The translations under genes and the position numbers were made by a program. A DNA stretch of 64,000 nt from Tubulanus polymorphus (taxonomy: Eukaryota > Nemertea > Palaeonemertea > Tubulaniformes > Tubulanidae), in contig NC_134028.1 of the NCBI RefSeq assembly GCF_964204645.1, positions 558,001 through 622,000 on the forward strand, in the 5' to 3' direction. Shown here in pieces: positions 1 through 22,270 of the stretch. A model generated the notes under the pieces. The model saw only the letters and a program-made list of their open reading frames with translations. It did no database searches and was not told the DNA's origin. The stretch's first letter is position 1. Every line of letters begins with the position of its first letter.

Positions 1-3000
1 AGCGGGCGAGAGTTACAGAATATTGAACATAAGGATCATTTGGAACGACTCTCAGAGACTTGTGGCCTATCTGATTTGCTTTTATTCGATGACAGCGATA
101 AATCCGGGCAGATCAATCTCGACGAATTCTTTAAGGCTTTTAGTAAGTAAACAACGAGTGATTATTGATCGTGTATTTAGATACGGAGGTTTAAAGCGTC
201 GTCGGGAGGATTTTTGGTGCCTTTCGTAGCCGTTTTGCGACATCGATTGTCCTCCTTCCTATAAATAGTCGATTGCGCGCAAAGTCCCCGTTAGATTTGT
301 CGTCATAGCTACATTTCCGAAATGTAATTGGTTTGCACGAAATATCACTGCGAAGAATATAAAAAGACATTTTAAACGCGCCATTCAGAACCTGTCGCAG
401 AGTTATTCTATGGCCTCAGTTTAACGATGTTACTGGCAAAACACTTCTAATCGTGTTAAAGAAACCTTGTGAAAAAATTATTGAGAAGCTCCCTTCATCT
501 GGCCCATAGAATCCTGATAAGCCCTACCCAGAGGTAACTTCGTAAGCCATTTGTGACCTAAACATTTTTGTAATATTATTTGCATTGTGCTGAAACTCTA
601 TCGCGGAAGACGAAAACGACCAAAACATGGCCATACATCATTCGATAGTAAAAAGTTTATATATTTTGGTAGTTTTCGCCTTCCATACTCTAACCCTAGC
701 TCGCATTATCCCCGACTCTTCTTTTCAAAGGCTGTTTGTGAAAATAAACGACTGATTTTTACCGGCTTTTGTATTTCAAATGCGGAGGAAATAAATACGG
801 CGTAACGATAAGAAAAAGAATAAAATCAGACTCGGGTTTTGGTTCCGACGCGCGAACTGTCGAATTCTGTGTAGTTTTATCTCTCGCTTCAATAACGGAA
901 ACGTGTCGACATTACCCCGGTGTTAAAACCGTGTTTTATTCGTAGCTGGATGATTCTGGTGAATGATAGAGTGCGTAGTGAGTTCTATAGCATGTTATTA
1001 ACAGACCATTGATCTTCATCACTCATATAAATATATATATATATATATACAACACTTTCTAACAGCCACAGAATAATCTACAATAATTCCGAGCTTTGAG
1101 TCTTAAAATCTCATCTCGATATTCTTCAATCTACTTAATGAAGTGATTCGTAAACACCGCTAACAAAAAAACACAGAATAATCAAACCGATTGCAAAATC
1201 CATCTTGATTACGTCAAATTTTCCTCTAACAATCTAACTAAGCGTTGTCGGCAGTTTCCAACCTAAATTATACGTATTTAGTTGTAAACTGGCAGAAATT
1301 ACACGTTATACAACGTCGTATCTCGTCTGCGGCTGCGTCAAGAAGGAATCATATATATATATATATATAGATATCCGTCGCTGTGTACGAACGACATAAT
1401 CTCAGCTATGATCGTAATCACGGCTTGTTCGTTATTGATAAGCTTTTCTGATTTTACGACGTCGGGGAACGACACATGATAACGGCTTATGCTGTTATGG
1501 CAGCAACAAGAACGGATGAGACTCTGTGAGACTCAGTGCGGGACTCGGTGCGGGATCGGACCGGCGCGGGACCCGGCGCGGGACTCGGTGCGGGACCGGC
1601 GCGGGACTCGGCGCGGGACTCGGCGCGGGATTCGGCGCGGAACCCGGTGCGGGACCGGCGCGGGACTCGGTGCGGGACTCGGCGAGGAACCCGGTGCGGG
1701 ACCGGCGCGGGACTCGGTGCGGGACCCGGCGCGGGACTCGGTGCGGGACCGGCGCGGGACTCGGTGCGGAACCCGGCGCGGGATCCGGCGCGGGACCGGC
1801 GCGGGACTCGGCGCGGGACTCGGCGCGGGACTCGGTGCGGGACCCGGCGCGGGACTCGGTGCGGGACTCGGCGCGGGACTCGGTGCGGGACTCGGCGCGG
1901 GACTCGGCGCGGGACTCGGCGAGGAACCCGGCGCGGGATCCGGCGCGGGACTCGGCGCGAGTTTCCTCCACAAACCCCCGGAATAGAAGCCGTCTGTAAC
2001 TCTTAAAACGAACATGAATCCGATGATGAATCTCAATTGAATCAGTGAGAGACTCGTGCATAATATTCACATGCCAGTGACTCATTCAGTCGATTGATCG
2101 CGTGTAAGTCTCGATTGCGGCGATTTTTATCATAAAAGAAATTGTTGAGTGAAAACTAAATAAAAACCTTAATCTGCATACGACACACGGAAACAGAAAC
2201 GTGTTTCCGGATGTTTCCTTGTGTCGTGTGCATTTACGACAAACGAGATCTCGGGAACAATGTTTCCGAGATGTTCGTTTCCCTGCGCCGTGTGTGTTGG
2301 GCTTTATGGTCTATCTGAAAATCTAACTTCTATTTTCAGACATTTCCCGTTTGACGCTGGACGAAGAGTTGAAATTTCCTACCGTTGTTTCCGCTGTTGG
2401 AGGAAATCTAGAACTGTCTTGCGATATTCAAGGTGTAACTAAAGTGGTTTGGACTCGAAATAATGTCGACCTTTCAGCAGTAATGGATGACACTATATCC
2501 GTACGTATATTAATTTGTTTAATTCAATCTAAAATTCTTAATCAATTAATTATTAATGGACTGCTTTATATCAAATTTCGAAATTTGCGTAACGATTTCA
2601 TCGACTTCTACGGAGGCTGCCAGGGAGCCATATTTATAAAACAAATTACTTATCAAAACTGAGAAAACTGGTTGATTCCAGGTGAACTAAACTTTGCATA
2701 TTTGGAGCTGCAAGAAAATAATTAACATAATCAAACAATCAACGAAAGAATGAAAACGATCTTATGGTGAACTAAAGCTTGAATCTGTTTTACAGGGGTC
2801 TGGAAACTGCAGCTATTTATATAGCGAGAATTCTTAGAAAAGAGGTTTATTTCTATTCATAGTTGTGACATTTTAGTAGATATCATCATCCGCGCTGAAA
2901 TCAGATACAAGCAATAATTCTTCATACTCGCTTTATACCTAACGCTTTAGTTAAAACTCTAATCCAACAGAAATCAATCTAAAGAGTTATCAGCAGCAAT

Positions 3001-6000
3001 CGACACGCTCTCTGATTATTGTCACATCTGTCGATGTTGTGGATACTTTGAAAATCCTCAGAGATTCAAAAACGCTTCAAAAACGCCTCACGATAAAATC
3101 TCAGTTACAGGTCTGAATTTAAAAGCCTGCGTTGCGTGAATTATTGATAGGTTTTCGCAGAAAGCGTTGATTAGTTCACAATTAACGTTCAGTCAAATCC
3201 CCGCAAATATCAAACCGAGTTTGTTTTCATTAAAAAGCGACGTCAATTTAACTCATTTATTAGGTTCTGAATGATGGATCACTTTACATCAGAGGATTAG
3301 AACTAGAACACATGGGAAACTATTCCTGTCACGATACTGCATATCCAGAAATTGTGCAAACCCATTACATCAAAGTTCAAGGTAAGATGAAGTCTTGTCG
3401 TCCGCAGAAATACTGTTAATAACCTCGAGGCTAAAACAACACACTGAAACATTTCATATATAGATAATTGTTTTTGCAGCAAAATTGTGGCTTCATCGGT
3501 TATCGATATTCTGAATAAAGCCTTCCTTTGACTATATTTATAATAAAGAATCAATCTTAAGTTATATATACCTTATCCTGATCATATCAGTGAGAAAGAG
3601 CTATATCGACCTAAACCTTTAGCTTTGGTAGTTTTACCTTTAACCAAACTATCAACCCGAAAATACACTAAATATATTGACTAAGTAGACACACCTTTCG
3701 TCTTCGCAATATTTCTGTTTATTGTTATTTTATATTCTAGTTCCGCCTAAGGTTCGTGTTGCCCCTAACAATCACGTGTTCCCGTCCGGTAGTACTGTAA
3801 CATTACGGTGCCACGCCGACGGTTTGCCGCGTCCGAGAATATCCTGGGAAAAAAACAACCTACCGCTGCCCGATGATCCCGATCATAAATTATACACATG
3901 GGACAGTAAGTATATATAAACGCTCTACGACGCCATGTTTCCAGTCACAGGACCGCTCGATATGTTTATTAATGATCACATCATAAATATCTATTTTTCA
4001 TACTCCGCTATTTTACCTTGTGCGTGACTGTGGTTAATGGGTCCAGGTAACGCGTGCCTGATTCACGAGCCAGTATTTCATAAATTCTTACTTGGCAAAG
4101 TGCGTTTTGATGTTTTATTGCCGAGTGGGACAGTAGTATGGTGGAGGGGGGGGGGGGGGGTTGTGGCCGGAATAACGATTTCTAGATACATACAATCATT
4201 TCTCAGGAAAGAAAACATTTTGCAAGGAATAAATCGCTGATGGCGACATCCGTGAATAGTTCGCAGTCACGGGCCACTTACTGAATTTGAAAAAAATGTT
4301 TTTTTTATTTCAGGTAGTAATACAGTACTTAGTATAAAACACGCTAATTATTCTACGGACATCGGTTCTTATAAATGCAAAGGAACGAATATCGCTGGCG
4401 AGGGACAGGATACTTCTACAATCTTTATTACTGATACTAAAGATCAGATAATGACGGGTAAATCACTGAAAACTTACATGTTTCATAAGTAGATTATACG
4501 GTCCGAATATCTTTGAAGGTTCATTTAAAAAATCGGGAAATCATTTTCTGATGTACATAAAATTTATTTCATTTTAATAGTTATGATATAATAATTATGA
4601 ATTGAATAATGATTTGGTATCATTTGAAAATGGAACAAATTTTGTTTTTCGATTTTCAGCCGAAGAATCGTTTGAACGGTTTGTAGTATTTCACGATAAT
4701 GGTTACACAGTGTACGAGCCTCAACACTGTCACCAGGGCCATACCGTTAACTGGAACTACGGTTACTTCCGCTTTCCCCCTGGTGACGATCTGAAGACTT
4801 TGTGTAAAAGCGAGGGTCAGTGCTCCTGGGGATCAGTAGTGAACGTAAAGAACACGTATCTGTACATCAGTCAGCCTAATTTGAATAGAGTTGTAGTAAT
4901 TGGCGTCAAAAATGGATTCAATCCGATTCAGGTAATAGTCGCTGAATAACGCGAAATATGAATCTCGCAAAAAGCGTTGATGGAAAGGTTTGTGTAATCA
5001 TAAACGAAGCAATCCCAAAACAAATTCAGGCAAAGTTTTTATTTATTGTGGGATATCTCTGGTTTATTTGTCGTGTAACTACTCGACTTGTTTTATGTAA
5101 TGCTGTTCATAATCTGTCGTTTCTCCATCAATAGGTTATAAAAACCGAAAAGGTTCCGGTTCATTTACGGTATATCGAACATCTCGATCAAGTGTGGGTT
5201 GTTTGTTGGAACGCGAACGAAGATTCCGGATCGAAGTTACTCGTCGCGGTCCGTGACGCCAGTAAAGATCTACATCACGAAATGGTTCACCCGCAGCCGA
5301 TGGGTCGCCATTTTGATCTGGTGTGTATTTCAAACAGATTGAATGAAAGATTGATGCAAATATTTGAATTTGGAAAAAAAGAAATGTTTAAAGAACTGAT
5401 TTTTGTTGTTTCAGTTAAAAGACGTTTTTCTGCCACCTAGTGACGATTTGAAACATAAATTCAGACATGGTTACGTGACACATTTTGAAAAGATGGCGCT
5501 GTATAAATTGGATTTAGCACGAATGCAATACGTTAACACAATCGATCTGAAACAATTTAATTGCGTTCCCAAATCCGTTGGGTTCCTGCCTATAGGTAAA
5601 TGTTTGCATCCTACGAATCGAATTTAAGATTTACTGATAATTCTATAAAATCTGGAGTAAGGCTCATTTTGCCACATGATCGTTGTACGTTTATTTAGGT
5701 GGCCAAATACTGATCGAATGCAAAGCGCCTATTGGTCAGGAGAAAATCGCGTTACAACTCGTCATGGATTACGTAACTGATCAGATTTTGCAAAAGGCAC
5801 CGGTACCCGGATCACCAAATGTTTCCCCAGACGGGAAATATATTGTAAGTGTAGATCCGCTATTGGGAGCTATCTCCGTTCAGAAAGTAACCGAAGAAGG
5901 TAAGTTCATTGATGACTGATACCCTGAAACAATCATTGCCGGTTGACTGCTGAAATTGTGTAAATGTCAGGAACTAGGGCGAACTCTGGTTCTCGTAGTT

Positions 6001-6827
6001 AGTCGACTAGTTGGAGCTGATATAACCGCTTAGTCTTAACGCATGATCCCCACAGTGTTGGATTTCTTGTAACTAGGTCTGATCTACAGCGACCGTGCTC
6101 GGTTACGAAGCTCGCTATGTCCCGACTGATACTCGGTTTCACTTAGTTCCCAAATAGTCGACTACCCGGCGATCCACCCATCACTTCTTGATACACTGAC
6201 AGAAATATCGTGCATTCCATTTTAGGTAAAATTGAATTTTCCTTCGATGATTTTACGAATGTTCATATCAGCGACATGGCATACTTTCCGTCGGATAACG
6301 GGCGAAGTTACAACATGTTCGCGAGTTCTACTGATCAGAATAATATTCTATTTATGAATCTGGAAACGGCGCACGTGGAGCTGATTGAAGGTATTGTTTA
6401 AATCTAATTTTACCAGATTCACGTGGTTTATCGGTGAAGATTTAACTGAAACTTTGGAGATTGAAGTTCTTTTTTTCAAAATACAGTTTTTGCGAAAACA
6501 TAGGAATACGTTTCGTAGATTCGAATTCGTGGAAATTCATCGAAAAAAGGACATTTGATAAATAACTTAGTAGCTGCTTATACTTGTGCATTGTATAGAA
6601 AACAATGTGTTGGTTTTTCAGGTGTGGGAGATGCGATTAAACCGGAGCAGTGGAAATGGAATGCAAAAAACCGAGCTCTAGTGAACAGCGGAATATTCGG
6701 ACAATTCATCGTAACCCCATCACAGTCTTCTATAGTCATCATTGACGGAGTGCGTCGACATATTCAATGCGAATTTCCAAATATTAAAGGTGGAAATGTA
6801 ATCGCTTATGTTGAACCGTTGAATTGA
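1..6827 (+). CDS. FSTL4/5: Follistatin-like protein 4/5 homologue, 3' part (11 exons, 5' end outside window)
   Basis: Secreted glycoprotein of the follistatin-related family; the molecular role is poorly known in general. Phase-consistent exons: 1-142, 2340-2500, 3264-3381, 3741-3905, 4314-4457, 4660-4931, 5135-5320, 5415-5595, 5699-5899, 6226-6390, 6622-6827, giving 646 residues to the stop. The first exon holds an EF-hand loop (DDSDKSGQINLDEF). Exons 2-3 and 4-5 each encode one Ig domain with the Cys...Trp...Tyr-x-Cys pattern (SCDIQ/VVWTR/GNYSC and LRCHADG/ISWEK/GSYKC). The last six exons match the long C-terminal region of FSTL4/5 (VYEPQHC, LYISQPNLNRVVVIGV, GVRRHIQCEFPNIKGG). Signal peptide, Kazal domain and the start of the EF-hand pair lie upstream. 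FSTL4 versus FSTL5 cannot be decided; an invertebrate may have one gene for both. No frameshift seen. Confidence 0.9.
1520..1965. repeat. GC-rich minisatellite, unit about 12 bp
   Basis: Unit close to GCGCGGGACTCG with 11-bp variants (GCGCGGGACCG) and T/C changes, about 38 copies. Because 11- and 12-bp units are mixed, several frames stay open on both strands and give spurious Arg/Gly/Ala- or Pro/Ser-rich reading frames; none has a gene-like structure. The array stands out as very GC-rich inside AT-rich intron DNA. Confidence 0.9.
2181..2226. repeat. Short inverted repeat (hairpin)
   Basis: CGACACACGGAAACA at 2181-2195 is complementary to 2212-2226 in 14 of 15 positions. A related GTTTCC...GTGTGTG segment follows near 2277-2301. 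It may be the end of a degraded miniature element; no target-site duplication was identified. Confidence 0.5.
5938..6225 (+). other. Intron 9 of the follistatin-like gene, with inverted repeat 6000-6164
   Basis: The intron spans 5900-6225. TAGTCGACTAGTTGG at 6000-6014 is complementary to 6150-6164 with one mismatch, enclosing about 135 bases that look more GC-rich than the flanks. This is compatible with a small fold-back or MITE-like insertion. No coding potential. Confidence 0.4.
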
Positions 6828-8653
6828 GGAGAGACTCGTTGAGAACAACATTCAAATATGATTGATATATATATCTGTATACATGTGATAATCATTCCGC
6901 ATTTAAGTTGAAGGCATATCGTTTGAGTGGTCGACTGAAGATGGCGCTACCATCGCGTCATCGATGCCATAATCGACTGATATTATGAAGGCGTTTCATA
7001 AGTGAAATATGTCATCACCTTTTTCACAACTAATGACACAATAACCAATCATTATATATCATGATATTAATGTGTTTCCTATGTACCTTTGCATCTATAT
7101 TCTAAAGTAATTCGCGACGTAAACATTGGAAGCAATTTCGCTACGGAAACCAATTGATTTTAAACATCTTATTGTGACGAAGCGATTTTCCTTGGCAGCC
7201 TGTGTGGAAGGAATTTCTGACCAAATAGCCATAAAGAGGCAAATCCGTTAGTGGATGCTGATTTTTAAACGATGGCCTCCCTTGTAAATCCCTTGTAAAT
7301 TCTGAGGCGATAATGACGTCCAATTATTTTCTAAAAAGAATTTCCCTTCGCAGCACATTTCATCTTGAGATTAATATTATGGCCAAACGATAAAATGTTT
7401 CATTACGTATCGATGCACCAAAATCTCTTCAGATATGAAAATATATATATATAAATACGTATTAATATTCAAATAAATGATATTTCGCTGTAAAAATTCT
7501 TTTTTTATAATATTTTCTAAACAAATATATCGATTAAATATTGTTGATGTACTTATTTTAGAAGTCTGTGTAATAGGCCTAGGTGTTTGTCGATAATTAG
7601 ATCTATGATGTCATTTCCGGTACGAAACCTGTGTCGTTAACATATTTCTATAATCCGTGATATTTACCTCTACTGATATACGTCATCAAGTGTCTATTAT
7701 ACGTGTATTTTATAAGTTCAGTTTTCAAAAGCTTATAAATTCTTTAGTTCTTGCAGTAGATCTGTTTGTATAGAAACTATCATCGAAAACGATGCGTACA
7801 AACTAAACATATAAACTACCGAACATATGGAAAATCTATGAAAGAAGCACAAGCCAAACACAGTTTGTATAGTTTAAATTGCAAATATATTCCATGCGCG
7901 ACACACTATACAAACAAACATACTGTCGTAACGTTTATTCATTACTAAGATTTAAAAAAACAAAGATGTAAAAAACGTATCTCAATCTCTTGTAGCAATA
8001 TCGTGTACTAAAGGAACTTGTTTTATATCAATAGATACGTTCCCACGGCTTTCTTCAAAGCTTCGTTTTTGATTGGCGCCTGTGTACTTGTATCTGCATT
8101 GCGATAAGTTTGATAATTCGGGTACGAAATAAATGCTATTCGCTTATTGTAAACTCGTGAAATTCTTGTCTTCATTCATTGGATGTAACTAGTAAAAAGC
8201 CATCACACTATTGTCGTGGCCCTGCATCGAGAGTCAAGTCTGTGGTGTAGGTTCGACCAGTCCTGTAGTGTGGCTGTCTCCACAGCGATCTACGTCTCTC
8301 GACGATCCCAGTGTAATCAGACACTAAGGTTCTTGGTGAAGGTCTAGGGGACCTATTCCGGTTACGTTTTTCCAAAAGCCAAGAAAGAATAAAACAAATC
8401 AAGATATATCGCACATCATAAAGAGATCACATTTATTATCAACTCTAAAGATGGAAATAAGATACGTGTTTTAGTGTAGCATGTGCGTATCGAGGGTGCA
8501 TTAGTACTATAATTAAAATTAGGCAAAATTAGGCCGCGAAAATAATATTTTTATAGCATTATTTGCTCTTGTGCGTGATTTAATGCTACTATCTGACGAG
8601 TAGATGAATGTATTTCTTGTTCAGAATTCACTGGTTTTCAAGTTGACGTCACG
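6828..8653. other. Intergenic region between two convergent genes
   Basis: Contains the 3' untranslated regions of the follistatin-like gene (+) and the chitinase gene (-). AATAAA at 7472-7477 (+) and its complement TTTATT at 8432-8437 (AATAAA on the minus strand, about 220 bases past the chitinase stop) are candidate polyadenylation signals. Otherwise AT-rich, with an AT run at 7438-7453. Short open frames here have no recognisable product. Confidence 0.6.
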
Positions 8654-10825
8654 CTACTTCCTGTGTACGGCCAAAACTAGTGTAACAAACAAAGCGATGA
8701 GGATTGTTCCATTGAACATTCTGAAAAATGCAATAATATTCCCTATCGTAGAATACACGTTACTAAGTCAAATAAATCAATGGCTGCCACTTTAAGAAAT
8801 GATAATAAAGTAGTTATATACTTACGGACGATTAATATTGGATTCATCAGTTTCGTGGTAGAAACGCAGCTTTCTAGCGATAACTTTGGTTAATGGATAC
8901 TTTCCTTGTCCACACTGAGTACCACTGAAGTCATCTAACGGTAACGACCAAATCATTGCACCTCCGAGATTCTTATACTTTATGTAACCCATCTATAAAC
9001 ACAGTTTAAATACGGAATTCGTTATAATATTATTTATAATGATTTTAGGACGTGTTAGGAAATTGTAAATTGTTTTACCATAAATATCACGTACTTTGTT
9101 AAAAATACTCATTTGATTATCGAATCCTACCCACGTCTTTCCAAATACGACAAATGGATCCCTAACAAGATGTAATAGAGCGCCGTTTTTACGGAGACCA
9201 CATATCTAAAACATTCGGAGAGATAAAGACAGAAATGTTGATTAACAATAATTATTCCATTGTAATTTATGCATTTAAGTAATATTTAAGGTATAACAGT
9301 TCATACCTCGTAGTACGCGTAGAAACCGCCTTCCTTGGTATAATCACCAGGAGTGGACATGCCAGAAATTTCAGCCCCGTAACTGTAATTAGACGTCGCC
9401 ATTGTATACCCGCGTCCGTACGTAGGGATACCTAAGATAAGTTTATCGGATGATTGTCCAGCTGAAGTGAAGCCATTGAGCCAAATATTCACAGCCGCGT
9501 TCTATAAACATTAGAATAATCAATGTGAATATACTAACCGTGATGCGGCAAAATATTATTAATATCTTTCTACGGGCATTGTTTATATGATAGTATTATA
9601 CGCTTGATTTCAACCATAAGTGACGATACATTCCGTGAACGAATCACTTGAAAATTAGCCTGAAATATGAAGACCGTTGAATCCACTCAACATTCCGACA
9701 TTCTAATCATTGTGTTTTAATATCTTACGACGTTCAAATACTTGTCATCGCCCTCCGCATCATCTCTTACGTAAAGCGCCGAGTGGTGACTTAACTTAGT
9801 CATACTCCGCAGATCGTAGGCCATCAAATTGATGAAATGTAAACTCCTAAACAAAATATTAAAAAATATCTCTCATGAAATGCTACAAATCGATAAATGT
9901 TAAAACATGTAAATATACAGATGCAAATATAAGATATAGATGTTTACTTAGCCAGAGATGGGATGTCGTAGGCTTTCTCAATGGTGTCCTTACCGGCAGC
10001 GACAGCAGCTGTCACTAGTAAAGGAGGGTCATGTTTGTCAAACGCATCCCTCAGTTCCTGTTAGATAAACATAATCTACGTACTTCACTCATAGATCGAT
10101 AAATGTATCATACCACAACTATACCTGACAAAGGAGCGCAAAATTTGCCTTGTCCTCTGGGGGACTACCGCGGCAAGCCGGGTACTCCCAATCTAAATCT
10201 AGCCCATCAAATCCTCGTTTTTCGATAAACTTTATAGCGTTTCTTATAAACTGAGTTCGGTTCTGTTTCGTCGCCACCATTTCTGTAAAGCCGAAGCCTG
10301 CGTGAGTCCAACCACCGACAGCAATCAGTGCTTTTAGTTGTGGCGCTTTTTCCTTCAGTTTGACGAACTGCGAGTAGCTTTTAATAGAAAGATATCTTTG
10401 TTTTATATATTCAAATGAGGTTCATACAAGATTATAGAGAAACATGCTGCAATCTTAAGTCTACAGTCTACACAGCATGTTGTCCGGTTATCACTTACAG
10501 ACCGACCCTACCATCCGCGCCATCTTCGTCGTTCCATTCGTAATTTGTGATGTCATTATCGACTACTTTAGCGAAGGCGAAGATAATGTGCGTACATAGA
10601 TCAGGGTTGATGTCGCCTGGGAGGAATTTCGCGAAACCAGTTCTGTACTGTGACCAATTAGTGTAATAACAAACAATCTTATAATCTATCAGAAATATAA
10701 ATATACGAGAATTACTGAACAGGTGAATTATTTAGACGATCACGTGTTACTGAGATATACATACCTTTACTGGCCGTCGACAGGCCCAGGAATGCTACAG
10801 ACACGAGCAAGGCTACTTTCAACAT
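8654..10825 (-). CDS. GH18 family chitinase (9 exons, possibly alternative C-terminus)
   Basis: Hydrolyses beta-1,4 links in chitin; secreted. Exons: 10765-10825, 10499-10685, 10125-10377, 9948-10057, 9729-9846, 9307-9501, 9095-9205, 8826-8992 and a proposed terminal exon 8654-8720; 422 residues, all intron phases agree. Residues 1-18 form a signal peptide ([18 protein letters not shown]). The fold starts at [13 protein letters not shown]. The catalytic DxxDxDxE motif is [11 protein letters not shown] with the acid Glu at about residue 147. Further GH18 strands: [38 protein letters not shown]. No chitin-binding module follows. If the last intron is retained, translation stops at once after ...NINRP, giving a soluble enzyme; if it is spliced, a 22-residue hydrophobic tail is added. 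A 5' UTR intron is likely (acceptor TTGCAG just before the ATG; donor near 11092). Confidence 0.92.
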
Positions 10826-12172
10826 TGCTGCAATAAAAATATTTTACCAAACTCTTATTTAATATGACTGGACTCTATTTTCCATATTTTCACAACTTTC
10901 TAAAAGATTTTACTGTTGTACCGCACAAAATATGATTCTAACAGATTTTGCATGTATGTAAACAGATCCAAATCCTTCTTTGTCTTTTGATCGAAATTAT
11001 CATAAAATTATATTCGTTTGCAATCAACAAATCAAATAATTGATAAAAAAATGCTAAATGATATTACGAAAGGATCACAGGAATAAACTAACCTGCCGTT
11101 CGTAAACTCAAACTACGAATAGATATATGCTTAGTTAGACGAAACCCTGGTTTTCGAATTTACTGAAAGGAAACCCCTGAGGCTACGAAAAAAAACTGAA
11201 CAAAAACGTCAATGTATTCAAGAAATCATATAGACATATTCAAAAAAGTGAACCGTTGTTACTTAAAAGAATGTATTTAAACCAAGCCTAATTTAGTTTT
11301 CCCAAGTATAAAGGGCAATATATATAATTGCAACGATTCATATTGATACACATATTTGTTCTGATTATAATAACGAACTAAAGCCTCAGGCAGAAAATAC
11401 GTCGCAAAAAGAGTTCCTTCTATTGAACGCATTGTTTTCCTTTGGATTCAATCTGATTGAATATCTACCGATCTTATGAATATCTCCTTATTCGATAACT
11501 ATTGGACGTGTTCAAAATTCATAAGTACTCTCGTACTGAAGAACTGATCGTTTTCGCAAGGTGACCTTTTCATTCACAATATGATCCACGCATTATATAT
11601 GATACATTACTCTCGTCAGCATCCAGTTCCAAGGATTATTTTGGAGTGTGTTGTAGGAAACAGGAACAATGACTATATCTATACCCGATGGAATCATAGA
11701 AAAACATACATCATCTGTTAAACAATATCACGAAGAAAATTTTATTCGGACCAAAATAATAAGAATTTATTATCAGGGTGTGCGACATTCATTCTTCACA
11801 ATAATAACCACTCGTATAACAGTAGTTTACGCGTTACTGTTTTATTGAATATATATAAACGACGGCAGTTTGTTACTATTACTTCATTTTCAACTTAAGC
11901 AACATAAACAGATACAACACGTTAATACTTATATAACATTGAGCTGCTTTAATGCCAGAAAGCACATGAATTATTGCATAGTTAACACAATAGACACGAG
12001 TTCTAATGTAATTTTCATTTACAAATTATAGAGATACACTGATTTTCACTAAGCTGTTAGATACTTTAAACGAAAGCTTTAGATTTTCATTCTGATATAT
12101 ATCAAGATTTTCTATATCAAAATATCAAAATGTCTATTCTTTAAACTCCACGAGTTCTTAGGCGACTAGTTC
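10826..12172. other. Intergenic region upstream of the chitinase and downstream of the ABC transporter
   Basis: AT-rich. Holds the presumed 5' UTR intron and leader of the chitinase gene (minus strand, leader ending ...AACGGCAG at about 11093) and the 3' untranslated region of the ABC transporter, with a candidate AATAAA on the minus strand at 11841-11846. No further coding exon was found. Confidence 0.55.
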
Positions 12173-21371
<9,199 letters not shown>

Positions 21372-22070
21372 AGCGTAGAATAATGAAAAAACGTTATATT
21401 TCTTACTAAGATATTAGTATAATTCTGATTGTAGTTTCAGAGTATTTCGACTCGATATATTTATATATTTACTCCTCAATCTAATTATATAAACCTGGTT
21501 TAATACTCACCGGTATTTCCAGCAGACCGTTGACACTCGAGAGTCCCAGCCCAAGAAATAACACAGATCAAAATATGCCTCGAGATTTATCTGGTTATCA
21601 TCGGTAAGATTACAAGTCTTAGCGATACACTTGACACATGAAAGGAGATATAGTCGGTTAAGGGTCCAGTCAAATTTTAAAGTTTAGGAGTCCTTGATTT
21701 ATGCGTTAAATCAGCCGCTTATCGTAGAAGTCGATGACCTTCGTTACATATTTAGCTCTACTATGACCCAACTAGATAAAGACATTTATTAAAAAATAAG
21801 ATGAAAGTCCGCGTACAGTGTTTCGAATTCAACCCGTCGTATAATCGACTGTAAATTGATTTTTGTGGTGATTAATGATTTTGTGTAACAGTCCATATTC
21901 CTCGTCGTGTACGATCTCTCTAAGTATTCATTTGCAACCTTTGAGGCCATCGCACTCAGGGAAACAGATAAACAGAGAAACAAGGAATCAAACCTGCCTG
22001 TTTGATCGCGGAAACATTGTTACCGAAACCATACACACACGACACAGTGAAACATGATCTTGTGTCCATA

Positions 22071-22138
<68 letters not shown>

Positions 22139-22201
22139 AGGGAGGGAGGGAGGGAGGGAGGGAGGGAGGGAGGGAGGGAGGGAGGGAGGGAGGGAGGGAG
22201 G

Positions 22202-22270
<69 letters not shown>

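Larger units (their letters stand above)
143..2339 (+). other. Intron 1 of the follistatin-like gene
   Basis: Non-coding stretch between a clear donor (GTAAGT at 143) and acceptor (TTTTCAG at 2333-2339). It contains two AT dinucleotide runs near 1025-1049 and 1351-1369, the GC-rich minisatellite at about 1520-1965 and a hairpin at 2181-2226. No exon was recognised. Confidence 0.75.

Noticed and set aside
1489-2085. Overlapping Arg/Gly- and Ser/Pro-rich frames of 150-200 codons on both strands
   Set aside because: All lie in the GC-rich minisatellite; frames stay open because of the repeat and have no splice or domain support.
7141-7323. 60-codon minus-strand frame in the first intergenic region
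   Set aside because: No recognisable similarity or neighbouring exons; length is expected by chance.
8604-8795. 63-codon plus-strand frame
   Set aside because: Antisense to the proposed terminal chitinase exon; no independent support.
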